Positions 47,165-59,154 of a stretch of 64,000 bases of DNA are shown here, one piece after another; within the stretch, counting starts at the first letter, position 1; each line of letters begins with the position of its first letter. The stretch is taken from assembly GCF_004011695.2 (NCBI RefSeq), contig NC_082425.1, forward strand, positions 1-64,000, written 5' to 3'. Made by a program: the position numbers and the translations under genes. The notes under the pieces were generated by a model. That model made no database searches, was not told the DNA's origin, and was given only the letters and a program-made list of their open reading frames with translations. This DNA comes from Ascochyta rabiei. Taxonomy: Eukaryota; Ascomycota; Dothideomycetes; Pleosporales; Didymellaceae.

Positions 47165-49260
47165 CGAGTGGCTTTTATCGATTTATTTCTTCTTGTTAGT
47201 AGTTGGGTCGGTTAGTTGGGGCCTGCTTCACGATCCTTGTCAGTATAAGGACTCTTTCGCTATGAAAGCTATGTGATCAACATATCAGAGTAAAATTAGT
47301 ACAACCTTCCGTTCTGACTGTACCTGCCACTGTGAATCTCTGTATCAGTGCTCTCCGGTTGACATAGAATCAAGATATTCTCGAATGCATCACAACAAAT
47401 CTGCTGTGGGTTTGTCCAAGCGCACCTAAACACATGTTCTCAGAAGCATGCCATTTTCCGTCGTTCTCATCAAGCTTCGAATCACTTCAAACGTGTTCGC
47501 GAGTTTAGTATAGTTGATTGTGTGACGAAAACCCACTGTTGCAAGTGCTCCAGCCTCCGCAATGTGCTGTGAGGACAGTTGCTCCAGGTGTCGTAGCGCT
47601 AAACTCACAATACCTAGGTAGTTAGAGCATTGACACCAGACCAGATGTTCTTTACCCTCACATCCACTGAAAATTTTCACAGATAGTTTAAATTATCTCT
47701 CTTCATCAGAGAACAGGTTGAAGTTATGACTATATTTGAAGATAACGTAGATAAGCTTTAAAGAAGTGTAGAGTAAGTTTTCTTGCTCATATATAAGCCT
47801 CGCTATAGTGAAGTCTCCACTTGAGTATCGTACAATGTCCTGATCACCGGCAGATTTTTCACATACTGGCGAGCTTATAGGTATACTCCAGACAGCCCAA
47901 GACCAAGCAGGAAGTACGTGCCGTTCAATAGAAATTGTGGCCAATAAAAATTGTGGCTTGATCAATCCAGTAGGCCATAGACCATAGCAGGCCCCAGAGA
48001 AACGGATCTGCGACATTATATTGCTTGAACTGTGATAAATTCTGAGCCTTGGGAAGATCATAACTACCCTAGCGAAGACTTATACCCCTGGATTTCCTGA
48101 CATGTGTTTACAACCGCTCAAATGAGCTAAGAAACCCTTGTATGGCATTCATGGCATTGGACAGGTGTGTCGACTCACGAAGGGTATACCTCTCCAAATG
48201 CTGATCAGCGGTCCAGGTACACTCTTAGGACCGGCAGTATTTGTCGTCTGCGCGATTGAAGTGTGTCAATCAGGGCCCTGACCACGCCGTTTCATTTGTT
48301 CTCAACGTCATTGTAGGGCTTGACGTGATAATTTCAGGATTCGAGGACCTTGTTGGGAACCATTAAGCCGCAGTTCCTTGACCAAAGACTGTGCACCACG
48401 TCTCCCGGTCTGATCTTGGTGCATTCGACGCAAGCACGTCGACTAGCATAGCTATCCCACTGTCGCATCAATCAAAAGTTCAGAGTGAACAGACCCTCTG
48501 CAATTGCAGACTTGAGCAAGCTTGGTCTACAGCTTTATTTCAGTGCGCCCTGGCGTTATCTGTTAATGATGGTGCGTTCGTTTAGACGCCTTTCTAATGT
48601 TTCGTCTAGGCGGGGGAGGGTGAATATACGTATCAGGATCTTTGTTTGCATTAGATGAGACAAGACATGCTACTACCCTACAGCAAATCAGTGAAGCTCC
48701 AAGGGTCTTCCTCCGGATGATGTCCTCGGGTATGCAACTTGCTGTGGAATATTGCGGAAACGTATTATACTGCAGATATATCTAATATCATCTGCATCTT
48801 TACCCAACTTACACACCTCCTCAGGACCATGGCCAATGTCACTCGAATCTCGTTCCTCGCTAAATTGCTGACTCAATGTATTTTGAGAAACTTTGAACAC
48901 ATTTCCTAACCTAGCAAGGAGGCCAACACCCAGAGTCTTCTTTCCTTCAGTGCAACCATCAGAATAATCTTGCTGTCTTTGGCGATGTCAAGACGCTTGG
49001 CTAAGGTTTTTTTCAAGAAGAGATATGCAGTCCCCAAACAGCGGTTGTTTCACTACAAGAATTTTCATTGGTAGTTGTTAAGCAGTATAGAAACCATCGT
49101 TGACTGAACGCAACACTTGTCTAGCAGAGCTAACAAAGATCTGATAACGAGCGTGTTAAGTGCTAGTGTTCGCGCACCCCGTCTTGCTCCGAGAGAAACC
49201 AACAAAAGCGCAAACCCTCCACCTGTATTCAGAACCAACCACAATTGAAAGCGCCCACGT
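47165..49260. other. Gene-poor intergenic region
   Basis: About 2 kb with only short frames (up to 122 codons at 47693-48061 -) and no recognisable motif, repeat or RNA. Confidence 0.4.
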
Positions 49261-49602
49261 TTACTTGCAGAGCCATCCGCGGTATTTGCCAGCCTGACAC
49301 TGTCCGATACCAGTACCCAGGTTGAATTGACCTTCGCATCCGTTCTCGTTGCACGGGCCGGGGGAGGATCCACAGACGCTCTGGCAGTGGCATCCGGCCC
49401 ATTGCCCGGCACTGCAAACACCGGAGGATCCGCCAGCGGGGTCGTTGAATCCTGCACAACCGTTTTCATCGCATGGTCCGTTTACGGAGCCGCACGCTGT
49501 TTGCTGGCTAAGTTCGTTGGCGATGGAAGGAGCTGCTGCGATGCCTCTGCCCATTAGGAGTAGCGCGGTGATGGCGAGAGGGAGGTAAGTGAATGCGACC
49601 AT
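49261..49602 (-). CDS. Small secreted cysteine-rich protein, two tandem repeats
   Basis: A single exon of 113 aa from ATG 49602. A signal peptide covers ~1-23 (hydrophobic core LPLAITALLLM, then AAA). The mature part holds 11 Cys in two related modules: residues 37-73 with C-x6-C-x4-C-x13-C-x7-C-x-C, and 77-112 with C-x6-C-x4-C-x12-C-x9-C. Both contain GPC(D/N)ENGC. The modules probably arose by duplication and fold by disulfides. It resembles apoplastic effector or defensive small proteins in general, but the family was not recognised and no activity is claimed. Confidence 0.8.
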   Translation of the reverse strand: MVAFTYLPLAITALLLMGRGIAAAPSIANELSQQTACGSVNGPCDENGCAGFNDPAGGSSGVCSAGQWAGCHCQSVCGSSPGPCNENGCEGQFNLGTGIGQCQAGKYRGWLCK

Positions 49603-50166
49603 AGTGATGATTTTGATAATTTAACGGACTGCTGGATCGCGTGGGAAGTGTAGTGGTGCTGGGAGTGGTGGGTATTGTGATAGGAAATGATTGGGGTGCT
49701 GTCAGAACCGATGGGATGTCTCCCCTTCTTATACTTCGACAGGTTAATCGACCTGAGTATGTCAATCCTCACTTCGTCCTTGAAATATCCAGTGAACAAG
49801 AAGCGAGTCCCGTTTTGTGCTCGATTGCTTGTTCGAGTTCCTAATCCCAAACGCGGTGGGTCTGTGGTTACACGATTACCAGACATAACACGCTCACGTC
49901 AGACGTAGTCCATTCCTTGTGCAATTTCGTGAATTGGTAATGATTAGATATAATTGGTTAGTATCGAATCTGTTAGAAGCAATGGATGGGGTGACAGCTC
50001 CCTAATGAAAAGCTCCGAGAACACTAGCATGACTTTAACTTAAGGCAACGATAAGCCTCACCGTGAGACTTGCAACCAGACGGAATGCATTACCAAAAAC
50101 AGGAGGAAACAGCTGTCCTCGTTTCGAACACAACCGGTGAGGTATGTAGGACCATACTCGGGGTCG
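49603..50166. other. Intergenic
   Basis: This is the upstream region of the cysteine-rich protein gene, facing the 3' end of the next gene. No further gene is supported. Confidence 0.4.
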
Positions 50167-51700
50167 TTACAACTCAATCTCACGTACATTAGGAACCCGC
50201 CACCAAAAGAGCCCACCCAATACAAGCAGTGCAGTCACAATAGGCTGTAAGACCTGCACACCGGCCTTTTGAGCAACCAATCCCGTCATAGACGGGAAGA
50301 GCGCCGCTCCAGCTTGTGCAAGCACAAAGATGAAACCCAAAGCGGTGGAACGAATCTCGCGCGGGAAAAGCTTGCTGCTGACAGCAATGCCTACAGGGAA
50401 GAAAGGTCCAGAGAAGAACCCCATCAGTGCGAGTGCTACTGCAGATCCGATGATGTCAGGCACGAGCCAAAAGACTAACTGGAAGGCGAGTGTGAGGACG
50501 AAAGATGCCAGAATGGTACTTTGCTCGCCGAGGCGATGGATAGGCTCGGCGAGAACGATGCGGCCGAGCAGAATCCCTGCGTTGCAGCCTGTTGGGACGT
50601 AGCCCATCTTTTTCAGGTCACCACCGCGAACTTTGGTCAGAAACTCGACCACCCATCCTGTGTGGCATCGGACATGGTCAGTCTGTTGAATTCGGAGAAT
50701 GTGAGTTGATTGAGCTTGTTGAACATACCTGAAGCAGTCATCATTGCTCCTAGTTGCAGGAAGAAGGCCATAGAAATCGCCCACAGCGACCAACATTTTA
50801 TCGATCTTTTCAACTCGTGCATCGCCACTGCCTTCCTTTCCGGGATCTCTACCACGTCCTGGCCAGCTTGTTTGTGGCGAAGCGAGTCTTGGAACGCAAA
50901 AAAGGTCCCCGCTACATTGAGTGCGTTTAGTCCGATGAGTGCGTAGTATGTTGCCTTCCAGCTAGCAACACCACCTATGTTTTCTTCTTTCGAGGCTAAA
51001 GCAGTTGAGATTATCGGTCCTAATGCAAAGGATAACGGGTCAGTGAAACCAGCAAAATGGAGCCAGAGGCTGGGTCTCGTTCTCACTCACCTACAGCTAG
51101 ACCAGCAGCGTAGCTTGCATGAATGAAGCCTAGCCATATGTGTGCAACTTTTGCGCTGCTGACAAAGGTGTTTGCATGCGAGTCTTGCACTGCCATTCCT
51201 AATCCACAAAAGAAGAATGAGACAGAGTACAATGGCAAGGGACCCCACGGTCTCATAAACTGTCCCAACAACTGGAGAGCAGCGCCTAGAGCAAGGATGA
51301 GGCCGAGGGGGAGATAGTTGACCAGGACAGGATTGATTGGTAGAGCAGTGATCCACCCGACAAAGGTACACGCATATCTGCAGTAACAGTCAGAGGTGCC
51401 CTTGATGTTATTTGGGTGGCATGAGGTGACGACTGACATATACGCGACCTGGCCTGTTGATATCTTAAAGCTATTCAAGATGTATGGGATCAGAGGGCCA
51501 AGAGTTCCATCGTTCACGCCTGAGATGAAGAAAGAGTACCCGCACGCAAACATCTTTAAGATCGGTGTCTTCGAAACGCTCGTTGAGGTACTTTGCGTAG
51601 ATGCATCATCAGGTCTCCTCGTTCGGTTTGTGTTCTGAAAGCAGTTCCGGAGCTCGTGATTTGATGTTAAATCATGTGTAGTGGAGTCGATAGGTACCAT
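50167..51700 (-). CDS. MFS transporter, BSC6/fucose-permease-like
   Basis: Exons 51700-51438, 51377-51091, 51019-50729 and 50657-50167; three introns of 60, 71 and 71 nt with GT..AG ends all keep frame and give 443 aa. After a polar N-terminus (~48 residues) about 12 hydrophobic segments follow, including GVNDGTLGPLIPYI in TM1, which is typical of the fungal bypass-of-stop-codon-6 group related to sugar/H+ symporters, and GFFSGPFFPVGIA late in the protein. It would act in the plasma or an internal membrane. The substrate is unknown; there is no obvious cluster around it. Confidence 0.85.
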
Positions 51701-52195
51701 GACAGGAAGCTCAAAACTGGTGAAAAGCAGCCGGATGCTAGACTATCGTGTGTTGAAACTCCAGGGCACAAGGTCAGAAGATTGACAGAGCAGATGGTGA
51801 CCAACCTTTCAGAAGTGACTTAAGACTAGCGATATAGGTAGAGTGAAGACAGCAGCGCGTTATAGGCTATGCAACGTGATTGTTAATTCAGAAGTTGGAT
51901 CGAACATAATAACACCTTTACATAGAGAAGACACTGCCAGGCGCAGGTGGTGTCGCCAAGGCATTCGCAAGCACTGCCTTATCGAGATCGTAAGCAGCTT
52001 GTACGTCTACGGTGAATGGCGCAAGCCAAGACTTGGCCCCGAGGATGTGCCGCAAGCTGTTGGTACCGTTATTGCGGGTGTTTCGCCTACTATTAGGCTC
52101 TCACACGAGCTCAATGTTGTATTTAGAATAGTTCTAAGATGCGTGGGCGAACAAGAAGTCCTACAATGTGTGTTTTAGTGCTAGATTTCTGGTTG
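51701..52195. other. Intergenic
   Basis: Upstream of the MFS gene and downstream of the next minus-strand gene's stop. A 111-codon + frame at 51843-52178 shows no family features. Confidence 0.4.
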
Positions 52196-52971
52196 TTAGT
52201 TTCGTGCTCTGTACGCGAAGCCATATCTTCGCACGAACGTATTCCTGGCATTGGCAAGAGGCAAAGCATGTTCGAGTCCTTCCAGACGATGCAACGGTGG
52301 AGTCATCATTGACGGCATATGTTGCAGGCTCTCTGATAACTGCAAGACTTGGCACTCCCCGCCGCCCATGCTGCCGCTCTTCTTCAAAAATGCGGTGAGC
52401 GCCCTGACGCTGGGTCCGTCGTTACGGACGCCGGCCGTGGTCTTGATTGGATGGTGGCTCTGAGCAATGTCGCACATCTCCTTGGAGAGACTGGTCTTGT
52501 TGAACGTCTTGGTGGAGCCGGGGATCTTGGCCTTTTTGTCAAGGAGCGCATTCAGCTTGCGACGCACGGCTGCGGCCTGGACGTGTCAGCAGGGCCCATT
52601 CTCGCGGCAGGGGCAGGAGCGTTTTCGACACAGACAGGAACATTCGCGAAAAAGGTAGGAGCGAGACATACATCTTCATAGCAAGGAACTTCGCCCTCCT
52701 TCTCCTCGAGTGCAATGTCAAGGTAGCTGTCAGGGAGGTCGGCGCTGGCTTTCTTTGTGCTTGGCCCTTCCCTCTTCTTCGATGCAGCTTTGGCTCCGGC
52801 GGCAGGAGCTGCATCTGCCTTTGGCCACGCGTTTCCCACGTGCTTGTCCTTGTCCTCGGTCTCGCTTTGGTAGACCGCAGAGTCGATGGCTTCGGTGTCT
52901 TTAACCGGCTTCCGGTAGGGCTCAGTGCGCGCGTTTTTGACGCGACTCTTAGGAATCTTTTCACGTGGCAT
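52196..52971 (-). CDS. Unknown basic protein with helical C-terminal domain
   Basis: Exons 52971-52672 and 52576-52196. The 95-nt intron begins GTATGT and ends GTCCAG, phase 0, giving 226 aa. The N-terminal ~80 residues are Lys/Arg/Ala-rich and disordered-looking (MPREKIPKSRVKNARTE), with nuclear-type basic patches. Around the junction the chain reads YLDIALEEKEGEVPCYED, then a helical VRRKLNALLD segment, TSLSKEMCDIAQ and a FLKKSGSMGGGE block. This layout resembles an uncharacterised fungal helical domain (DUF7726-type), but the match is from memory and weak. Residues after ~165 may be intron or UTR read-through. Confidence 0.5.
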
Positions 52972-53689
52972 CGTGTTGGCAAGTGCAGGGGTCTGTGGGA
53001 GCAGTGAACTGGAATGTTGCAGTGTGCAGGTCGACGAGCGCGTTGCGTAGGTCGTAGCTTTAATTCACCGCGATGTCGTGACTATATTGTTGTAGTTGCG
53101 AAAAGCGCGTCTGGAAGCTCAGACGCGCTTGCTAGCGTGTGCTGCCCCCGCAGTAGGTAACTTAAATGCCCCAATAGGTTGCGTTATCGCAGGACATAAT
53201 TCAGCGTCGAAGTAAGGTGCAACCGTCTTTCCAAACAGAGACCGTACGTCCAAATTATCGTAAAGGATGGACGAGACGAGAAGCTGTACTGAAAACCAGC
53301 ACCATGGGAGCTTGGTCTTCCCAAGAAACCGGTGAGGAACGTTGTGTCTCAATTCTCAGGTCGTGAGTGATAGATCCTACGTATTGAAAACACGAGCATG
53401 ACACGCTTCGTATCTTGGCTGCGAGCTGCGACCTCTGAGAACTGTTTTGGGAATTATAATCATGAGATTCTTGTTTTCTCATTGGTCAGACGCTCCACCC
53501 ACGTTATTTATTTGAGCCAATGAGACAGTGCCAAAGTCTTTCAAAATCTCTCGCGACCTCTGCTCACGGGCGCTAGGTAGGCGCTTTCCAGTACCGCCCT
53601 TTGAGCCGTGAGCAATACTCGAATCGTCTCGTTAGGATCTTGCCAGACCTATCACCCGGAGGATTCATCAGATGTAAGATGTGGCACAC
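52972..53689. other. Intergenic
   Basis: No gene recognised. It lies between outward-facing units: the minus-strand unknown gene and the plus-strand HET relic. Confidence 0.4.
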
Positions 53690-54877
53690 GACCATCAAGT
53701 CGCAGTATCAATGTTTGTCTTACAGATGGGGTTCTTCGATAGACTCACAAACAATCCTTGTCCAAGATTGACAATCCAGCAACTCTGAAGAGTGACCTTT
53801 TCAGGTCGGCAAACGTCTGCACAGCTTCCTGGCTGCTGCTCGTGGATATGCAGTCCTTACAGATACATTTTGGATCGATCTTATGTGCTTCGATCAAGAA
53901 AACGGACCATAGCGAAATCACCAGGTGACGCAGATGGGGGAGATCTTCTCTCAAGCAGACAGAGTGATCATTCAGTTGGGTAACTATTCAAAGCCAAAAT
54001 CTGGGTACGGGATTGAGATTATTGGGGTTTCTGGCAGGAAATTGGTTGCAATGAATGCTGGCAGCGCGCGTATATAACTCAAGAACTCGTGTTGCTACGC
54101 TGTATCGACTTCTCAATAAACAAAACGCTAGCCTCATACTCGGACATCGACATTGTATCGAGTTCACTTCAGTCCCATATCGCCGACTTGCTGGCCATGC
54201 GAGTCAAGTATGAGAAGAATCGCAACTCACTTTAGCACAGGCTTTGGCTCCAAAAGTCTTCTCTCTCAAAAGAAAATTTCGTCTGAGAGAGGCACGTTAA
54301 TTGCAGCGTCCCTCGCGATCGAACTTACTCTTTTCTCGCTCTTTTGAGAGAGGGCAAAAGCGTTATAGTCGACTGCACAATGCTCGCGTCCGACCTGGCT
54401 TACCACCTGCCCAAGCTCCACATACAGCAGTCATGAACAAGACGAAACCAGTCTCATTGAGATCTGCTCTACAACTACACATACCTTGTCATGGCTGGTG
54501 GGATTGCATAATCTGAGCAATGTGGCCGTAGGTGTCTTCTCTGGTACCTGGATGGACGATCATCGTAAAGAACCATCGACATATGATGATCGTACCAGGT
54601 GTTTGCTAAGAAGCTGTTGGCAGGCCTTGAGATTGAAATTGATGGCGTCGAGTGGCTGAATCTGCCTCTGATAAGCGTACTACCGCATGTCTATGCTACT
54701 CAATTGGTAAGAAATCCAAGAGATGCAGAGATCGGCCCTGAGATTGCAATCCAGATGTTTTTGTCGCGAAGTACTTCCGATGAAAGTGACGGAATATTTA
54801 GCAATGAACTTGAGCTGCTTAGCGTAGACGTTGCATCAGGTGAATTCTTAGAGGCGCATGATATGCTTTGCTTCTGA
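53690..54877 (+). pseudogene. HET-domain pseudogene
   Basis: The + strand shows a broken HET domain in order: CLSYRWGSS near 53720, RLHSFLAAAR near 53810, FWIDLMCFDQENG near 53870, QVTQMGEIFSQADRVIIQLG near 53925-53980 and CWQRAYITQELVLLRCIDF near 54055-54110. Several stops and shifts separate the blocks. Further downstream pieces (54390-54410 LASDLAYHLPKL, and 54599-54877) look like its C-terminal part. HET proteins trigger incompatibility or cell death after fusion of unlike individuals. This copy cannot be translated whole. Confidence 0.75.
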
Positions 54878-55074
54878 TCATGACATATCGCGATGGTCCT
54901 TCTATGAGATCTTATTGAACCGCTCATCTAGGATCGTTCGTCTAAATTGTTCTGTGGGCGTGTGTCATGCGACACAGCCGTTATGAGCTGAGTGAAGTAA
55001 AGCTTGGGTGATCTTTCAGTATTGACGTTCGTTGGTACCAGCGGTAAAGCGGACAATATGGGACCGCATTCAGG

Positions 55075-57236
55075 TCAAGACAAGATGACAGAGAGGAAGT
55101 CCCTCTTGCTCTTCTGTTTTACTGCCTCTCCTTTCATGACACCGTGCAGATACGTCTGCCCCACTAATTTGAAAACTCGCTCATTGACTGGTCGGAAGAC
55201 ACAGGGCATCTTGGCCCCAAGCGGCAGCCATATCTCATCTCCTTCTTGCGCGATCGTTGGAGCCAATCCATAGCGACCGTCGTTAGTAATGTAGAATATC
55301 TTCGTGGTGCCCATTTCTTTGGAACATGTGTGAAACATTTCGACCAATCTATCGTCGACGGCGATTTGATCTTGCGGGGGCTCGCGTCCATGATAATCAA
55401 GAAACCCTTGTAATCCATATGCCTGACGAGTGGTCTGTCTACCATCGTAATCTTGCATCGGAGTATCCTCTCTAGGTAGTCCGGCAGTCAGAGCCATCGC
55501 AAAGTCTGACCATCTATCGTCAAGTCTGCACTGTTCCGGCATGAGATGTGGTGCAATCTGGAGCCCTGCTGAAGGCGTGGAAGAACCTGCGAAGCGTTTT
55601 CCTGGGAAGAGGCTCTCCGCAAGTTTCCAGATTGAATTGACTGCAGGTCCAGGGTGAACGAAGCCGATTGTGCCCAGTCGCATGGCGATCAAGGATAACT
55701 TGCTGTTCCAGATGCTTCCGACTGGAGAGTGAACACTAAGCAGCGTAGGCTTTAAGGTCCCAGAGGCTGAGTACATGTTCCAGAATCCGTTGAAGTACGG
55801 ATCTTGACCGGTGATGTCCCAACGAGGGACCCACGATGGAATATCCGCGTTGATAGTCTCTTGATTGTGTGCCACATGTTTGAAAATCTCTAGGCCGATT
55901 TCGAAATGCTGGATCGCGTTGATCGCGAGCTGAGTACAAACAATGGAAACAGTGTTTGCCTTTTCATAATTTGGCGAGATTATAGTTGACCTCCCAGCGT
56001 AGTAATTACTGGGGTTATGATAGTAAGGGTCGACGTCAAGAATGTGCTTCTTAAAAGCGGTTGGATGGCCCAGAAATGCATATACGGTATCTCTTGGGTC
56101 AGTACATCTCAGACCACGGGCGCGTTTGAGGACGTCAAAGAAGTTTTCCGCTGAGCCTGGGTCTGAGCCGATCTCGATGCGATGGGCACCGCGGGTCGAA
56201 TCGTGATAACCTCGAGCTATTTCCAGCATTTGACATTCGATCTTACTTAAAAATATATTCCCGTTTTCTGAGTAGTTCAAGAGTTTGAAAAACTGTCCGA
56301 CTTCTTTCGCGGTGAATTGTGAAGTACCACAGTTGAATGTTGCGGCTGAAGCGAGACCCAATTCTTGCACGCACCAGACACGTTGAAACCAGGGACGGTC
56401 AAAAAGCAAGACAACAGCCACTCTTCCGGGCCGTGACCAGTCGTGAGGGTCATCGAATATCCTCTCACTATGCAGATCGCGAGCTGAGATTGTAGAAGAA
56501 CTGTACAAACGAGCACATTCCTTGATGAGTTCGGCGGCATGTCGCGCGCGGCGAGCTTCGGGCTGATCATCATCTTCGCCGAGCCAAATTTGGACTCGAT
56601 GTGCCTTCCAAAAGATGAGCCCCATAATCTTGACCTGTGTGGATCGTTCGTTGTTGTCCTTCTGGTTTACGCATAGTGCATCGGCCCACAAGATCTGAGT
56701 GGTGCTTGGGTCTCGAAGTCTTCGAAGCGCATCCGCTAAGCTGGAAGTAACGCGTACAGTCCTTCCATCGCCTACACGAGTGTCAGACCCTAGAAAAACG
56801 TGATCCGTCCAAAGATAAATGCTAAAAATTGGTTCATCCAAGGACAGAACTTGGTTCTAGCAAGCATTGTAGAACGATCGCGGAGGAGGAAACCGCGCCG
56901 CCCTACACTACACTTACATGTTATCTTGACCTTATGCCTCCGGCTTCCCCAGACGTAAGAGATAGCATTATAGCGTTCGAAACCTTCGACGGAAGACGTT
57001 GATGTGACATCGTCGTAAGCATCCAAATTGACGACATGAAGCGAGCAGCAGAGTGGAGCATCTCCACAACCTGGGTAGAGCCGGAGTAGTCTGATTTCGT
57101 TCTTCTTTAGAGCAATGTATTTGTAAGGCAGTTTCCGAACCAGTGGGGAAGGACATGTTGAAAGTGCAAGACGTCTGATCTTCTTCAAAGACGCGTGCCG
57201 CTCAGTAGGGTGGAGAGGAGAGACGTCAGCAAGCAT
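55075..57236 (-). CDS. HET-domain (heterokaryon incompatibility) protein
   Basis: Exons 57236-56918 and 56789-55075; the 128-nt intron (GTAAGT..TCTAG) keeps frame and gives 677 aa from ATG 57236 (ATG 57287 is an in-frame alternative). The HET domain spans ~45-260: YKYIALKKNEIRLLRLYPG leads in, then YNAISYVWGS at the intron junction, ILWADALCVNQKDNNER, VQIWLGEDDD and WFQRVWCVQELGLA, all family signatures. The C-terminal ~350 residues include RCTDPRDTVYAFLG and SWVPRWD, standard for the family, and a 'DEIWLPLGAKMPCVFRP' end. It would act in non-self recognition and regulated cell death. An adjacent pseudogene of the same family suggests local birth and death of HET genes. Confidence 0.9.
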
Positions 57237-58223
57237 TATTGGAGCAAAGTATTGATCTGAAGTCACGGTAGAAGGGAACGCTAGCATGTAATACCTGCTC
57301 GAATTCGACCTTCCTATGTAAGAGCGTGGGAGGCATGCGCCACAATGTCGATTGCTGCCTACACATAGTAACGGCGAGGCCAATTTCCGGTGCTGAAGGT
57401 CCGCAATGCAGGCATGTTCCTAAAACAAGCTCCCGTCAGCTCTGGTGACATGGGGTATAAGGCCAATGAGAAAAGCGCCACAAACATTGAGGTGTCGTTG
57501 GCGCCGACTTGTGAGAAGGATTGCCGCCCCGCTCCAGCGGCGCGTAGCTTGCACACTCACTGGTTTCAAATGCAAGGTCTCATTGTCGATATTTCCATCT
57601 TATCTTGATTGATGTGCTTTGATTCTCTACATTTCGCGTAAGTATCTGATCGTAGTTTGGATATGCAAGATGCGTTCTTGGCTAATCACTCGTGTGTGAG
57701 GTTTGCCTTGTATATGGAATTGAGCCTTGCACAGTAGCTTCCATGCACAGTAGCTTCCATGCACAGTAGCTTCCATGTACAGTAGATTCCAAGCACCACG
57801 CTCGCTTTCGCGACCCCTGCTTCACATGGCCGAACTTGAAGCACAGAACAGAAGAGTGTCTGTCGTTTGGGCCTGGCGCCAAACCACGACTCGCCGGACA
57901 GGTGGCGCTGAAGCAGCCGATGTTGGCTTGTGTCCTGATCCTGACTTCCGCGGGCGGTCGGACGAAAGCGTGAGATAGGCTACGCTTGAAAAGGCAAGAC
58001 GCTCGGCAATTCGGACCCTGAGTCGCTGACGCAGCAGTGGTGGCATCACAAGCTTGGAAGCTTTGCGCCTCTCCACATTCGATACAGTTCTCGCGCTTTC
58101 TAGCATGCGTGCGACCAGCATCGCGCAATCCGACAAAGACGCTTTCTTCTCAGCCCAAAAAGCTGACGTCCAGCTCCAGATACTGCGAAACTGGGCCTAC
58201 CTGTACCAGAGAGCTTCGCCACG
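57237..58223. other. Intergenic with 16-bp tandem repeat
   Basis: 57729-57792 holds four head-to-tail units of GCACAGTAGCTTCCAT, the last one diverged. No gene is supported. The region carries the divergent promoters of the HET and AN1 genes. Confidence 0.5.
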
Positions 58224-59154
58224 ATGGCCCGAGGCGATGTAGATGACATTGGTAAACACTGTCAGATGGAGTATTGTGGGAGGCTCGACTTCCTGCCTTT
58301 CCCGTGTCAATGGTGCAACAAGTAAGTATGAGATGCCCGGTATCTGATGGTCCAACAGACTAATTGTGCAAAGAGACTTTTGTGTTGATCACAAGAGCAT
58401 AGAAGCGCACAAATGCCCCGACGTGAAGAGTGTAGAGAATGGGACCAGCACGACATATGCACATGAATCCGGTCGTGAACGCCCCTGCTCAAAACCGTCC
58501 TGCAAGAACGTCATCGACACTCCTCTCATAGGCGGCGTAGACTGTCCACGATGCAACAGACGATACTGCATGACACACCGCCACGAAGAGCAGCACGACT
58601 GCAAAAACCTCATACCGATTGGCGCCCGCCCATCTACCGTGCAGCAGCGGACACAATCGGCGCTGTCGAAGCTGAAGCTCTGGGCGGAAAACAAGCGGAA
58701 CGAGGACGAGAAGAGGCAATCCGGCCCTAAGAAGTCTGGATTTCTTGGGCTGGGCAGGGGCTCCAACTCGAGCGCAGCTGTGTCTGCGCAGGTCGAGTTG
58801 AACGCACTGAAGAGGGCGGCGAAAGGCGATGCCAAGGTCCCACCAGAGAAGAGGATCTACTTGCACGTCGAAGCATCGACCGACACCACCAAGGCCAAGT
58901 ATCCAACGGGGAAGTTTTTCTACAGCAAAGACATCACTGTGGGACGAGTCTTGGACATGGCAGCAAAGGCGTTGCAGGTGGAGAACGTGAACAACCGCGG
59001 CGGTGGAGAGCAGGACAAGCTGCGCGTGTTCCACGTGCAAGCCGGGCGGTTGCTGAAGTTCAGTGAGAAGATTGGAGACGTGTGTCTGAGCGGCAACATG
59101 ATCGTTCTGCTGAGAGGCGTCGGCGATGGAGAGGCAAATCTCATCGACCTATGA
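58224..59154 (+). CDS. AN1-type zinc-finger protein (Cuz1/ZFAND1-like)
   Basis: Exons 58224-58321 and 58374-59154; a 52-nt intron (GTAAGT..CAAAG) keeps frame and gives 292 aa. Two AN1 zinc fingers lie in the N-terminal ~110 residues: C13-C18-C28-C31-C36-H39-H45-C47 and CSKPSC...CPRCNRRYCMTHRHEEQHDC. A basic, Lys-rich linker follows (~120-165), then a C-terminal ubiquitin-like domain (RIYLHVEAS ... TVGRVLDMAAKAL ... VFHVQAGRLL). In yeast and humans this architecture links Cdc48/p97 to proteasomes during proteotoxic stress such as arsenite; the same role is inferred here. It is a conserved housekeeping-type gene in an otherwise accessory region. Confidence 0.9.
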
